A DNA stretch of 19,468 nucleotides, from NCBI GenBank assembly GCA_903944555.1, contig CAJASG010000434.1, positions 1 to 19,468 of the forward strand. Direction: 5' to 3'. Shown piece after piece: positions 13,358 through 19,468 of this stretch; the first letter of the stretch is position 1, and each line of letters starts with the position of its first letter. The notes below the pieces were generated by a model. It was not told the DNA's origin, ran no database searches, and worked only from the letters and a program-made list of their open reading frames with translations. A program made the position numbers and the translations under genes. This DNA is from an uncultured beta proteobacterium. GTDB lineage: Bacteria; Pseudomonadota; Gammaproteobacteria; Burkholderiales; Burkholderiaceae_C.

Positions 13358-14236
13358 TCAATCCTCGTCCAGCAGGCGCGCTTTCTGCGCCGGCGACAAC
13401 TTGGCATAGGCCTGCTCATAGGCCGGACCCGTGAGGCGCGACATTTGCTCAATCGCGTCCCCATTGGCGTTCGGTGTGGCCGCCACGGGCAGACCACGCA
13501 GCGTCACCGGCGGCTTGCCATCGGGCGTGCGGGGTGCTGCTGCAGCGGGCTCCTTGGCCGCGACCCCACGCAATGCCAGCACCGCGCGGTGGGACAGGTC
13601 CACCAGTGCGGCATAGTCCAGCGCCGCGTTGTCCGGGTCCGCGCGCACCATCTGCAGCGCCATGTCGAATTGCTTTATCGCCTTCGGGTCGCCCAGGTAA
13701 TCGACCTCGGCCTTGCTGCGCTGAATCAGCCGGCGAATCTCTTGCTGCTGGGTGGCTTGTTGGGTTTGGGTGTTGGCCTCAATCAGGGTTTCGGCCCGGA
13801 TGCGTTGCGCCATCAAGTCCTCCAGTGCGCCCGATACCCGGGACTCAATCGCTGCGAAGCCGTCCACATCGAGCTCACCATCCATCAGCTGTTTCATGGC
13901 CTGCGCCTTCTCGGTCATCAAGGCGGTGCGTTGGGCTTGGTAGTCGCTTGGCACCTCGGCCACGTAGGCCGGGCGCTCGCTGGTGCCCTCCTCCCGCAGG
14001 CTTTCCAGCTCCTGCGCCGTAGTCTCAGTGGTGTCGGTGGCATCGGTGGCGTCGGCATCACCCGCAGCGGCATCGGCATCCGTGCTGGTGTCGTCGGCAT
14101 CGCTGGTGACGGCGGTCGTGGTGGTATCACCCTCCAGCTCGTCATCACCAAAGGGGTCGATACCGTTTTTCTTGGCCAGCTCAATCTCGGCCAGTGTCGT
14201 GGCTTCGGATGGGGTGGCGTCGTGGCGTGTTGTCAT
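13358..14236 (-). CDS. Scaffold-like protein, 292 aa
   Basis: Probably the internal scaffold for procapsid assembly. It lies between the portal and capsid genes, as usual. The sequence is acidic with an extreme D/T/A-rich stretch at about residues 35-75, then helical, charged regions (DYQAQRTALMTEKAQAMKQLMDG, AQRIRAETLIEANTQTQQATQQQEIRRLIQRSKAEVDYL), and a C-terminal segment ending SPAQKARLLDED, which could bind the shell. There are no cysteines. I chose ATG 14236 because AGGAGA lies 8 bases upstream; the open frame extends to 14,293 without a site. There is a 16-bp gap after the portal stop. The role is assigned by position and composition, which are typical for scaffolds but not specific. 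Confidence 0.75.
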   Translation of the reverse strand: MTTRHDATPSEATTLAEIELAKKNGIDPFGDDELEGDTTTTAVTSDADDTSTDADAAAGDADATDATDTTETTAQELESLREEGTSERPAYVAEVPSDYQAQRTALMTEKAQAMKQLMDGELDVDGFAAIESRVSGALEDLMAQRIRAETLIEANTQTQQATQQQEIRRLIQRSKAEVDYLGDPKAIKQFDMALQMVRADPDNAALDYAALVDLSHRAVLALRGVAAKEPAAAAPRTPDGKPPVTLRGLPVAATPNANGDAIEQMSRLTGPAYEQAYAKLSPAQKARLLDED

Positions 14237-14252
14237 GGGGTGTCTCCTAGGG

Positions 14253-16397
14253 TTACAAACTGGGGTCCACGCCATCGGCGCGGGGGGTTTCAATGCCGGT
14301 CATGGCGCCATCGGCCTGCTGTGGCTGCGGGATAGGCGCCGCGTCTGGCATAGGCTGGGCTTGGGCGTCAATCACCGAACCGCCGGGGGCGTTCATGTCC
14401 TTGAAGCCCACGGAGCGCAACAGCTCGTCGGCAATCGGGGTGATGCCGGGCGCCGTGGCCAGTACCTGCGCCGCTTGGGCGCTCATGTACAGACCCTCCA
14501 GCCGCTTGGCCATGGCATCGGCCTCCAGCTTCTCGCCGCGCGCCTGCGCTTCCCGAATGTCGGCCTGCAGCTGGGCCATCTGCGCCTCGAACTGGGCCTG
14601 TGCCACTTTTTGCTGCTGGTCCTTTGCGGCCTGCTGCTCGGGGCTGACCTTGCCGTCCGGGTCGCTTTGGCCGTTGACCTGTCGGATGCGGTCCAGAATG
14701 GCTTTCTTGCGGGGCAAGTTGGGGTGCATTTCAAACACCACATCGAGCATGCCAATCACCACCTGCGGCGCCGAGCTAGCCAGCTGGGACAGCACCTGCA
14801 TCAAGGAATCAAAGGCGGCTTCGGCGTAGGACTGCTTCCAGGCCTGCTCACCAATGACAAAGTGCGCTTTGCGGGCGGTAATGTCATTGAGGTAGCTGCC
14901 ATCGGGCTGGCGCTGGTTGATCTTGCTGTACTCGTATTTCTTGGAGTCGTTGGCGTTGCGTATCGTCATCGGCTCGGTCAGGAACTGCTCGGCCAGGCTC
15001 AGAGTCAGCTCGCCCTCCATCTGCCGCGCAAACAATAGGTTATCGAACAGCTCCATGGTCAGCAGGCCGCCCTGCTCCTGCTTGGCCATCACCGCCTTGC
15101 CACTGATGACGTTGGAGTCGCGGCCCTGGTTGTCCTCGTTGACGCCGCTCATGGTGCGAATCGCGGCACTGTCGTGCTGGGCCATCTGCAGGTGAAACGC
15201 CGCCTTGCTCTCGTTGCCGCGCTCTTGCACCTTGCCGCCACTGAGGGCACCCGCCGCAAACACGGCGGTACCATCGGGCGAATCCAGCTCTTGGCGCAGC
15301 TCGGTCAGGTCCATCACCTCGGGGTCAATGGCGCCGACTTCCAACTTGATTTGGTTCGAGCTGGCTTCGTACAGGCTGCGGCTCATGCGGTGGTTCAAAG
15401 CCTCCTGCGGGCCAATGCACTGCAGAATTGGGCTGTAGGGCAAGCCCGTGCGCTTGTTGCGGTAGGCCCACACCGGCACGAACGGGAACAGGTCATGCTT
15501 GAATGGACTCCACGACTCAATCAGCGTGTCCTTCTCGGTCATCACCGAACAGCACAGTTTCCAGCTCAGGCCATCGGCCACTCCGGTTACCGGGTGCAAC
15601 TGGGCTTGCGGCTCACGGCTCCAGCACTCAATCAACAGCACGCGCTCACGCGGGTTGAACAGGTCCACCGGCTGGGTGGTCATGTAGTCTTGGTCTTCGC
15701 TGAAATCACCGCCAAAGGCATCCATGCCGGTCAACAGGCCGGATGCGCCCAGCCAGTCTTGAAAGATATTGGCGTCATCGCCGGTCTGCACACAGCGCTC
15801 AATCTCTTTGCGCTTGTCGGGAAACAGTGCCTCGGCCACATCGCGGTCCACCACCTTCATGCGAAAGATGTAGCGCGCGTCGGATAGGTCGCGCTTGCTG
15901 GCCCGGCTGTCGTACAGCATGTTGCGCCAGGACTCGGCACCAATGTAAATCGGTGGCCCCGACTTGTCGCCGCGCAATCCGACCTCAATCCAGCCCAGAC
16001 CGGCTTTGAAGGCATCTTCGGCGGAAAAGGAACGCTCGAAGCCGGCGCGGTTGGAGTCGTCCAGGTACTTGAGCAGCTTGGTCTTGACCAACGCATCCTC
16101 ACTGGCCTCGTCGCCCTCGTCGGCGGCCACCACCACGTAATCGACGCGGCTCTTGCGCTCGGTACCAATCAGCCAGTCAATGGTGGGCTTGACCTCGTTG
16201 TAGACCACTGGGTTTTGGCCCCGGTCACGTACCCGCTCGGCATCTTCATGCGCCCACTGGTTGCCATCGTAGAAGGCTTCGCACTTGGCCATCAAGGTGC
16301 GGTTGAGCCCTTGGCGGGAGGCTTCGGCCAGAAACCAGTCCTTGCGCTTGCGGTGGCGCTCTGCGACGGCTGCCGCATCCAGTCTGAGGCCTTTCAT
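14253..16397 (-). CDS. Portal protein, P22-type, 714 aa
   Basis: The dodecameric portal through which DNA enters and leaves the capsid. Residues 42-48 (FYDGNQW) and 75-84 (WLIGTERKSR) followed by DYVVVAADEGDEASEDALVKTKLLKYL match the start of P22-type portals. Later GLPYSPILQCIGPQEALNHRMS and SGKAVMAKQEQGG are typical of the stem and wing regions. The last 150 residues are rich in A, Q and E, with a long coiled coil (KVAQAQFEAQMAQLQADIREAQ), as in the P22 barrel. Length is close to the 725 residues of P22 gp1. The start is ATG 16397, with a GGAGGTGA Shine-Dalgarno sequence and ATGA overlap with the 167-aa gene; the frame extends to 16,454 without a site. Confidence 0.92.
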   Translation of the reverse strand: MKGLRLDAAAVAERHRKRKDWFLAEASRQGLNRTLMAKCEAFYDGNQWAHEDAERVRDRGQNPVVYNEVKPTIDWLIGTERKSRVDYVVVAADEGDEASEDALVKTKLLKYLDDSNRAGFERSFSAEDAFKAGLGWIEVGLRGDKSGPPIYIGAESWRNMLYDSRASKRDLSDARYIFRMKVVDRDVAEALFPDKRKEIERCVQTGDDANIFQDWLGASGLLTGMDAFGGDFSEDQDYMTTQPVDLFNPRERVLLIECWSREPQAQLHPVTGVADGLSWKLCCSVMTEKDTLIESWSPFKHDLFPFVPVWAYRNKRTGLPYSPILQCIGPQEALNHRMSRSLYEASSNQIKLEVGAIDPEVMDLTELRQELDSPDGTAVFAAGALSGGKVQERGNESKAAFHLQMAQHDSAAIRTMSGVNEDNQGRDSNVISGKAVMAKQEQGGLLTMELFDNLLFARQMEGELTLSLAEQFLTEPMTIRNANDSKKYEYSKINQRQPDGSYLNDITARKAHFVIGEQAWKQSYAEAAFDSLMQVLSQLASSAPQVVIGMLDVVFEMHPNLPRKKAILDRIRQVNGQSDPDGKVSPEQQAAKDQQQKVAQAQFEAQMAQLQADIREAQARGEKLEADAMAKRLEGLYMSAQAAQVLATAPGITPIADELLRSVGFKDMNAPGGSVIDAQAQPMPDAAPIPQPQQADGAMTGIETPRADGVDPSL

Positions 16398-16897
16398 AGC
16401 GTCACCTCCGTCAACACCTTGCCGCTGTCTTTGTTGGTGGCCACGATTTCCCACATCTTCTCGGCTTCCAAGTCAGTGCGAATTGAGAGCGGTGTTATCG
16501 GCATCATCACCAGGTCCGGGGCGTAGGTAATCACCACGTCACACAAGGCGTTGAGCGCCTGCTGGTCGTTCTTGTCCTTACCCAGTAGCGGTAGTGCCTC
16601 GCGTGCTTCACGGAAACAATGCTCGCTCGGGGCGCCAGTGCAGGTGTTGTTCTTGTTGAAGCCAACGAACTCGGTAATGGCGCGCCGGCCAATCACCCAC
16701 ACCCCGTTTTCGGTGGCGTTTTGGGTGAAGATGTTGGTGGCGGCCCAAATGCACAGGCAGGGCTGCGACTTGCGGCCCTCGCCAATCCATTCGAGCGAGA
16801 TATTGAAACCCTTGTGGGTGCCTTGCTTCCAACTGTGTCGGTGGCCTACGGCGAACACCGGCTCACCACTGGGGGAAAGAATCGGGGATAGGTGCAT
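16394..16897 (-). CDS. Conserved-position unknown protein between terL and portal, 167 aa
   Basis: I do not recognise this protein. It is a soluble mixed protein with VGHRHSWKQGTHKGFNISLEWIGEG at the start, then QPCLCIWAATNIFTQNATENGVWVIGRRAITEFVG in the middle and a helical C-terminal half (DQQALNALCDVVITYAPDLVMM and EAEKMWEIVATNKDSG). It has several cysteines (CLCIW, TCTG, EHCF, LCD). There is no membrane segment. It starts at ATG 16897 with GGAG 6-7 bases upstream, 2 bp after terL, and overlaps the portal by 4 bases. Its place inside the packaging block suggests a packaging or head accessory role, but no motif proves it. Confidence 0.55.
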   Translation of the reverse strand: MHLSPILSPSGEPVFAVGHRHSWKQGTHKGFNISLEWIGEGRKSQPCLCIWAATNIFTQNATENGVWVIGRRAITEFVGFNKNNTCTGAPSEHCFREAREALPLLGKDKNDQQALNALCDVVITYAPDLVMMPITPLSIRTDLEAEKMWEIVATNKDSGKVLTEVTL

Positions 16898-16899
16898 GG

Positions 16900-18420
16900 T
16901 TATCTCCAGCTGCGGGGTCGGTTTTTGAAGTTATTGATGGATTCACTGGACGCGGCCGGCTTGTAGCCTTGGGCAAATTGGCGCCAGGCGTCACTGCCGT
17001 GGCTGGCCCAGTTGTGCAGCGGCTCGGCCTTCCAGCGGCCCAGCTTGGCGTCCCACTCGTATTGGTAGCTGTCCAGGCACTGGATGCCCTTGTCACACCC
17101 TTGCTTGTCAAACCAGTTGTCACTCACCAGCGCGCGCCGGGTCAGGTCAATGCCAATGTCGAGCGCCTGGACGCGGGGCACCACCTCGATGTTGCGCATG
17201 CCCAGCTTCTCCAGAATCTCGCGCCGGTTGGTCACTTGCTCGCCCTGCAAGCTGGCGTTGGCATCGTGCGGCACGTAGTGCTTGCCCCAAATGGCGTGGT
17301 GTTCGTCGGACCACAGCTTGAGCCAGCGCCAATAGAAGTCCAGCCCTTTGCCGTGGTCCTCCATGTAGCGAATCCAGTGGTTTTGCAGGCCGACGCGCTG
17401 GTGCAGCCAAATGGCATTCGCGTCCCCGACGCCGAAGTCCCAAAAGGTGTTGACCTCAATGCCCGCTTGGAACGGCACGGAGCCAATGCGGCCCAGCTCG
17501 CGCACGCGCGTCATCTGTTCGGCGTACACGGCACCGTCAATCGCTTGCTCGAAGGCTTCTTCCGGCGTGCCGGGGTACTCACGCCCCATGTCGTTGAGCA
17601 GCGTGGCCTTCTTTTTGACCCACCACGCTTTTTGCTCCGGGGTCAGGGTGATTCCGGTTTTTGCCTCCAGCTCACGGAAATATTGGGCCTGCTTGTCCGA
17701 CACCACCACGCCGTGCGGGTCAAGCTGGTAGGCCTTTTTGGCATACCACGGGTAGAAATGCAGCTTCCAGTCCAGCATGGACAGTTGGGCCTGCTCGCGG
17801 TCCAGCCGCAGCGCATCCATGGTGTAGTCATGGAAGTAGCCACCCATGCCCTCGGCGGTGGACTCAATGAACACCAGATTGCCGGCAGCCACGGATTCCA
17901 GCGCCCCGGTCACGATTTCCTTGGCCTTCTCCGGGTACTTACGGCATATCTTGCCGAACTCGGAGACATGCAGCAGCTGCAGCGTGCCACCGCGAAAAGA
18001 GGTGGAGACATACAAGGTGGAGCCGTTGCTGAACGTCACCTGGCTCTCGGTGCGCTTGACCACCTTCACCGTTTGGCGAACCGACTCGGGCAGCCGGTCA
18101 TAGGCAAACATCACCTTGGTGCGAAAGAACTTCTCAGCGTCTTCCCGGTTGTGCGCAATGATGCCGGCACTGAAGTTGTCCACGAACACGCACTGGTCGA
18201 GCGCAAACAGGCATATCAGGGTGGTGAAACCCAGCTGGCGCGCCTTCAAAATCAGGTTGCGCTGGTGCAGGTTGTGGTACAGGTTGTCTTGCTCGGGGTT
18301 GGGCTCAAACACCGTGACTTGGTTGTTCTCGTTGACGATGTGGTACAGGTTGCTCATGCGCCACCACGGGTCACCCCAAAGGTCCGGGCGCAGCTCTTGC
18401 AGGGTTTCCGCCTCGGTCAT
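16900..18420 (-). CDS. terL: Terminase large subunit, 506 aa
   Basis: The DNA-packaging motor ATPase and nuclease. Residues 59-67 (KARQLGFTT) form the variant Walker A motif. LLHVSE (149-154) takes the Walker B place with Glu154 as presumed catalytic base, and ESTAEG (187-192) is motif III. The YPGTPEEAF motif (282-290) is typical of Terminase_6-type large subunits. The C-terminal RNase H-like nuclease has candidate metal-binding acids at Asp328 (WDFG), Asp386 (PHDANA) and Asp477 (HGSDAW). The protein is full length. The ATG at 18420 overlaps the terS stop by 4 bases, so expression is coupled. In this family the small subunit recognises the packaging site and the large subunit cuts and pumps DNA into the procapsid through the portal. 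Confidence 0.93.
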   Translation of the reverse strand: MTEAETLQELRPDLWGDPWWRMSNLYHIVNENNQVTVFEPNPEQDNLYHNLHQRNLILKARQLGFTTLICLFALDQCVFVDNFSAGIIAHNREDAEKFFRTKVMFAYDRLPESVRQTVKVVKRTESQVTFSNGSTLYVSTSFRGGTLQLLHVSEFGKICRKYPEKAKEIVTGALESVAAGNLVFIESTAEGMGGYFHDYTMDALRLDREQAQLSMLDWKLHFYPWYAKKAYQLDPHGVVVSDKQAQYFRELEAKTGITLTPEQKAWWVKKKATLLNDMGREYPGTPEEAFEQAIDGAVYAEQMTRVRELGRIGSVPFQAGIEVNTFWDFGVGDANAIWLHQRVGLQNHWIRYMEDHGKGLDFYWRWLKLWSDEHHAIWGKHYVPHDANASLQGEQVTNRREILEKLGMRNIEVVPRVQALDIGIDLTRRALVSDNWFDKQGCDKGIQCLDSYQYEWDAKLGRWKAEPLHNWASHGSDAWRQFAQGYKPAASSESINNFKNRPRSWR

Positions 18421-19007
18421 TTGCGCGCCGTCGAGATAGGCAGCTTGGAGCCGCGTACCAGGTTCATCAGGTCGGCCATGGCCTTCATCGGGCTGGCGCT
18501 CTCATGCTCATTGGCGTACAGGTTCAGGTGCTTGAACACCCGCTCCAGCGCGGCGTTCTTGTCCACCATCTTGTAGCGCCGCACTTTGGTCAATACGGTT
18601 TCCTCGCCCTTGCCCGACTTCTCCATGGCCAGCTCCAGCCCTTGGATGGCCGCTGCCGTGTCGTCGTCCAGCTCATGCAAGGGAATGGGTCGCCCGTTGG
18701 CGTCCAGCAGTTTGCGAATGTCAAAGAATGCCAGGCGTCCGGCTTCCCGCAAAGCGCGCTCTACCGTGAGCCCGTTGGCTTTGGCTGCGGCCGTCTTTAA
18801 CTCGTCAACCCTTCTCCAAACCTTCTCTACGGCACTCAGGGTTGAAGCCTTGGACCAGACCGTCTTGTCTTTCCATTTGACCGACTTCGGGTAGGCGCGC
18901 CGATAGGCTTCGGCCTGCGATAGTCCCAATGCCACGCCGGTGGCAAAGGTTTCTTGTTGTGGGGTGAGCGGTGTAGTAACCGCTGACGCACTCCTGCGCG
19001 TAGCCAT
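18417..19007 (-). CDS. terS: Terminase small subunit, 196 aa
   Basis: The DNA-recognition part of the terminase. The N-terminal region TPLTPQQETFATGVALGLSQ followed by AEAYRRAYPKS is the usual helix-turn-helix start of Terminase_2-type small subunits. After it comes KTVWSKASTLSAVEKVWRRVDEL and a helical middle, with a DIRKLLDANGRPIPLHELDDD segment typical of the family's oligomerisation part. I chose ATG 19007, which has GGAG 6 bases upstream; the TTG at 19013 would lie directly on the Shine-Dalgarno sequence. It is the first late gene. Codons 3-8 (MATRRSAS) contain the 16-bp hairpin also present in the capsid leader. The leader has a 17-bp repeat and a direct repeat. Confidence 0.85.
   Translation of the reverse strand: MATRRSASAVTTPLTPQQETFATGVALGLSQAEAYRRAYPKSVKWKDKTVWSKASTLSAVEKVWRRVDELKTAAAKANGLTVERALREAGRLAFFDIRKLLDANGRPIPLHELDDDTAAAIQGLELAMEKSGKGEETVLTKVRRYKMVDKNAALERVFKHLNLYANEHESASPMKAMADLMNLVRGSKLPISTARK
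18985..19000 (-). promoter_or_regulatory. GGA-loop hairpin repeat at the start of terS
   Basis: Identical over 16 bases to the capsid-leader hairpin (13,109-13,124). Here it covers codons 3-8 of terS and lies 23 nt downstream of the GGA in the Shine-Dalgarno site (19,015-19,017). Because it encodes protein here (Thr-Arg-Arg-Ser-Ala-Ser) but not in the capsid leader, shared coding cannot explain the identity. Confidence 0.5.
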
Positions 19008-19014
19008 AGACAAC

Positions 19015-19036
19015 TCCAGAATGATCGGTATCTGGA
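19015..19036. promoter_or_regulatory. Inverted repeat over the terS ribosome-binding site
   Basis: TCCAGA (19,015-19,020) and TCTGGA (19,031-19,036) form perfect 6-bp arms around a 10-base spacer. The left arm contains the Shine-Dalgarno complement. It could be an operator or an RNA hairpin that hides the ribosome site. It lies within the right copy of the direct repeat. The function is a guess. Confidence 0.35.
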
Positions 19037-19055
19037 AGTTTCAAAGGCATCGGCT
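19019..19055. repeat. Imperfect direct repeat, right copy
   Basis: This is the partner of 45-78: 20 of 23 bases are identical over the first part, then the match resumes after a CAAA insertion. It lies just upstream of the terS ribosome site. The position so close to a phage gene would be unusual for an attachment site but not impossible for a shortened or specialised element. Confidence 0.6.
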
Positions 19056-19068
19056 CGGAGTCAACGGG
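19052..19068 (-). repeat. 17-bp repeat with TTGACT, upstream of terS
   Basis: Identical to 10,610-10,626. TTGACT (19,059-19,064) begins 57 nt before the terS start, nearly the same distance as in the adaptor gene (54 nt). The identical distance class supports a regulatory role such as a late promoter or a protein-binding site. Confidence 0.5.
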
Positions 19069-19305
19069 ACGCATCTGGGTGATGCACCAGAATTGGTCAT
19101 AATGCACACCCGAAAACCGCAGGGGTCAGGGAATTTGGAGATGACTGAAGCGACAACGCGATAGATTTTCTGTCGTGATAAAAGCAGACGCCGAATAACT
19201 CCTGAATCCGTGCGGTTTTTCGGGCGACGGGTCTATCCTCGCTTCGTCATGTTTTTGTGAGCGCCAAGCAGACATTCCAACCTCAGAATGAGCGACGAAT
19301 AATAG

Positions 19306-19334
19306 TTATTTTTCACATGGATCATCTCTATACA
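19306..19334 (+). promoter_or_regulatory. Possible promoter for the right-flank gene
   Basis: TTATTT (19,306-19,311) and TATACA (19,329-19,334), 17 bases apart, lie about 70 bp upstream of the plus-strand ATG at 19,405. The -35 is weak, and the match is by consensus only. Confidence 0.25.
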
Positions 19335-19404
19335 AAACCGCTATCTTGCTAGGACCGAGTGAGTTAAGCTCCCTCAGTAAATATCCGTATTTTTCGAAAT
19401 CACC

Positions 19405-19468
19405 ATGAAATTCTCCATCAAGCTCGGCATTTCTTCGATCCTTTTAATCTCAATTTCTACTGCAGCTC
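19405..19468 (+). CDS. 5' end of a plus-strand gene with signal/TM start (partial)
   Basis: The frame begins at ATG 19405 and runs off the window after 21 codons. The start MKFSIKLGISSILLISIS is a short basic stretch followed by a hydrophobic segment, so it encodes a signal peptide or the first membrane helix. Such a start is common in methyl-accepting chemotaxis receptors and other sensors, but 21 residues are too few to decide. No clear Shine-Dalgarno sequence is seen. It faces away from the phage operon (divergent) and has lower GC than the phage genes, which fits a host gene flanking the prophage. Confidence 0.45.
   Translation, partial: MKFSIKLGISSILLISISTAA

Larger units (their letters stand above)
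19008..19404. other. Right intergenic region between phage late operon and plus-strand gene
   Basis: About 400 bp with no supported coding region; short open frames here overlap terS or lack ribosome sites. It should carry the late promoter (minus strand) and the promoter of the plus-strand gene. It contains the inverted repeat, the direct repeat, the 17-bp repeat and an inverted pair CCCGAAAACCGCA (19,109-19,121) and TGCGGTTTTTCGGG (19,211-19,224). Base composition becomes more AT-rich beyond about 19,150, which may mark the end of the phage. Confidence 0.6.

Noticed and set aside
11958..13409. Long plus-strand open frame (483 codons) opposite the capsid gene
   Set aside because: It mirrors a well-supported capsid gene, has no ribosome site, and its composition (many G, H, R, Q, V) is that of a GC-rich antisense shadow. 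The same applies to 16,969-18,576 opposite terL and 3,778-4,953 opposite the nozzle-like gene.
16398..16454. Longer portal start
   Set aside because: The extension lies in the 167-aa gene, has no ribosome site and gives a low-quality Q/R/G-rich leader, while ATG 16397 has GGAGGTGA at proper spacing. Similar upstream extensions of the scaffold, adaptor and 107-aa genes were rejected for the same reason.

Overview
The window is almost entirely the late (packaging, virion and lysis) module of a tailed, short-tailed (podovirus-type) phage or prophage. All of it is read from the minus strand, so transcription runs from right (about 19,007) to left (about 251). The phage part is GC-rich (my estimate is about 60%). 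Both edges (about 1-70 and about 19,150-19,468) look more AT-rich. The right edge carries the 5' end of an unrelated plus-strand gene at 19,405. GC content, codon use and the type of right-flank gene fit a betaproteobacterial host, perhaps Comamonadaceae. That is an inference, not something the sequence proves.

Layout in transcription order: terminase small and large subunits (19,007-16,900); a 167-aa unknown; a P22-type portal (16,397-14,253); an acidic scaffold-like protein; a 62-aa protein resembling CsrA; an N4-gp56-family major capsid protein (13,085-11,973); a cement-type protein; an 86-aa unknown; two head-tail connector/adaptor proteins (11,238-9,864); three small virion-like proteins; a 541-aa LamG-like protein with twelve about 22-residue repeats; a 94-aa unknown; a membrane/coiled-coil lysis protein, a GH108 lysozyme and a three-TM holin (6,716-5,383); a nozzle-like protein; a 699-aa DUF1983-type tail protein; a 363-aa DUF6453-like tail protein; and a 107-aa unknown. 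Genes are packed tightly, with ATGA or TAATG overlaps or gaps of a few bases. There are two notable gaps, one before the capsid gene (80 bp) and one before the adaptor gene (58 bp). No tape measure, sheath or tail-tube genes are seen, which supports a short tail. The gene set and order (P22-like portal, N4-gp56 capsid, cement protein) recall Bordetella phage BPP-1, but no diversity-generating retroelement is visible.

No integrase, repressor, replication gene, tRNA or CRISPR array is in the window.

The most interesting signals are regulatory. A divergent CsrA-like gene sits directly upstream of the capsid gene. An identical 16-bp hairpin-forming sequence with GGA in its loop occurs at two translation starts, in the capsid leader and just inside terS. 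In both places the loop GGA lies exactly 23 nt from the Shine-Dalgarno GGA, which is the dual-site layout expected of a CsrA/RsmA target. In addition, a 17-bp sequence containing TTGACT is repeated about 55 nt upstream of the terS and adaptor starts. An imperfect direct repeat of about 35 bp brackets the whole late module (45-78 and 19,019-19,055).
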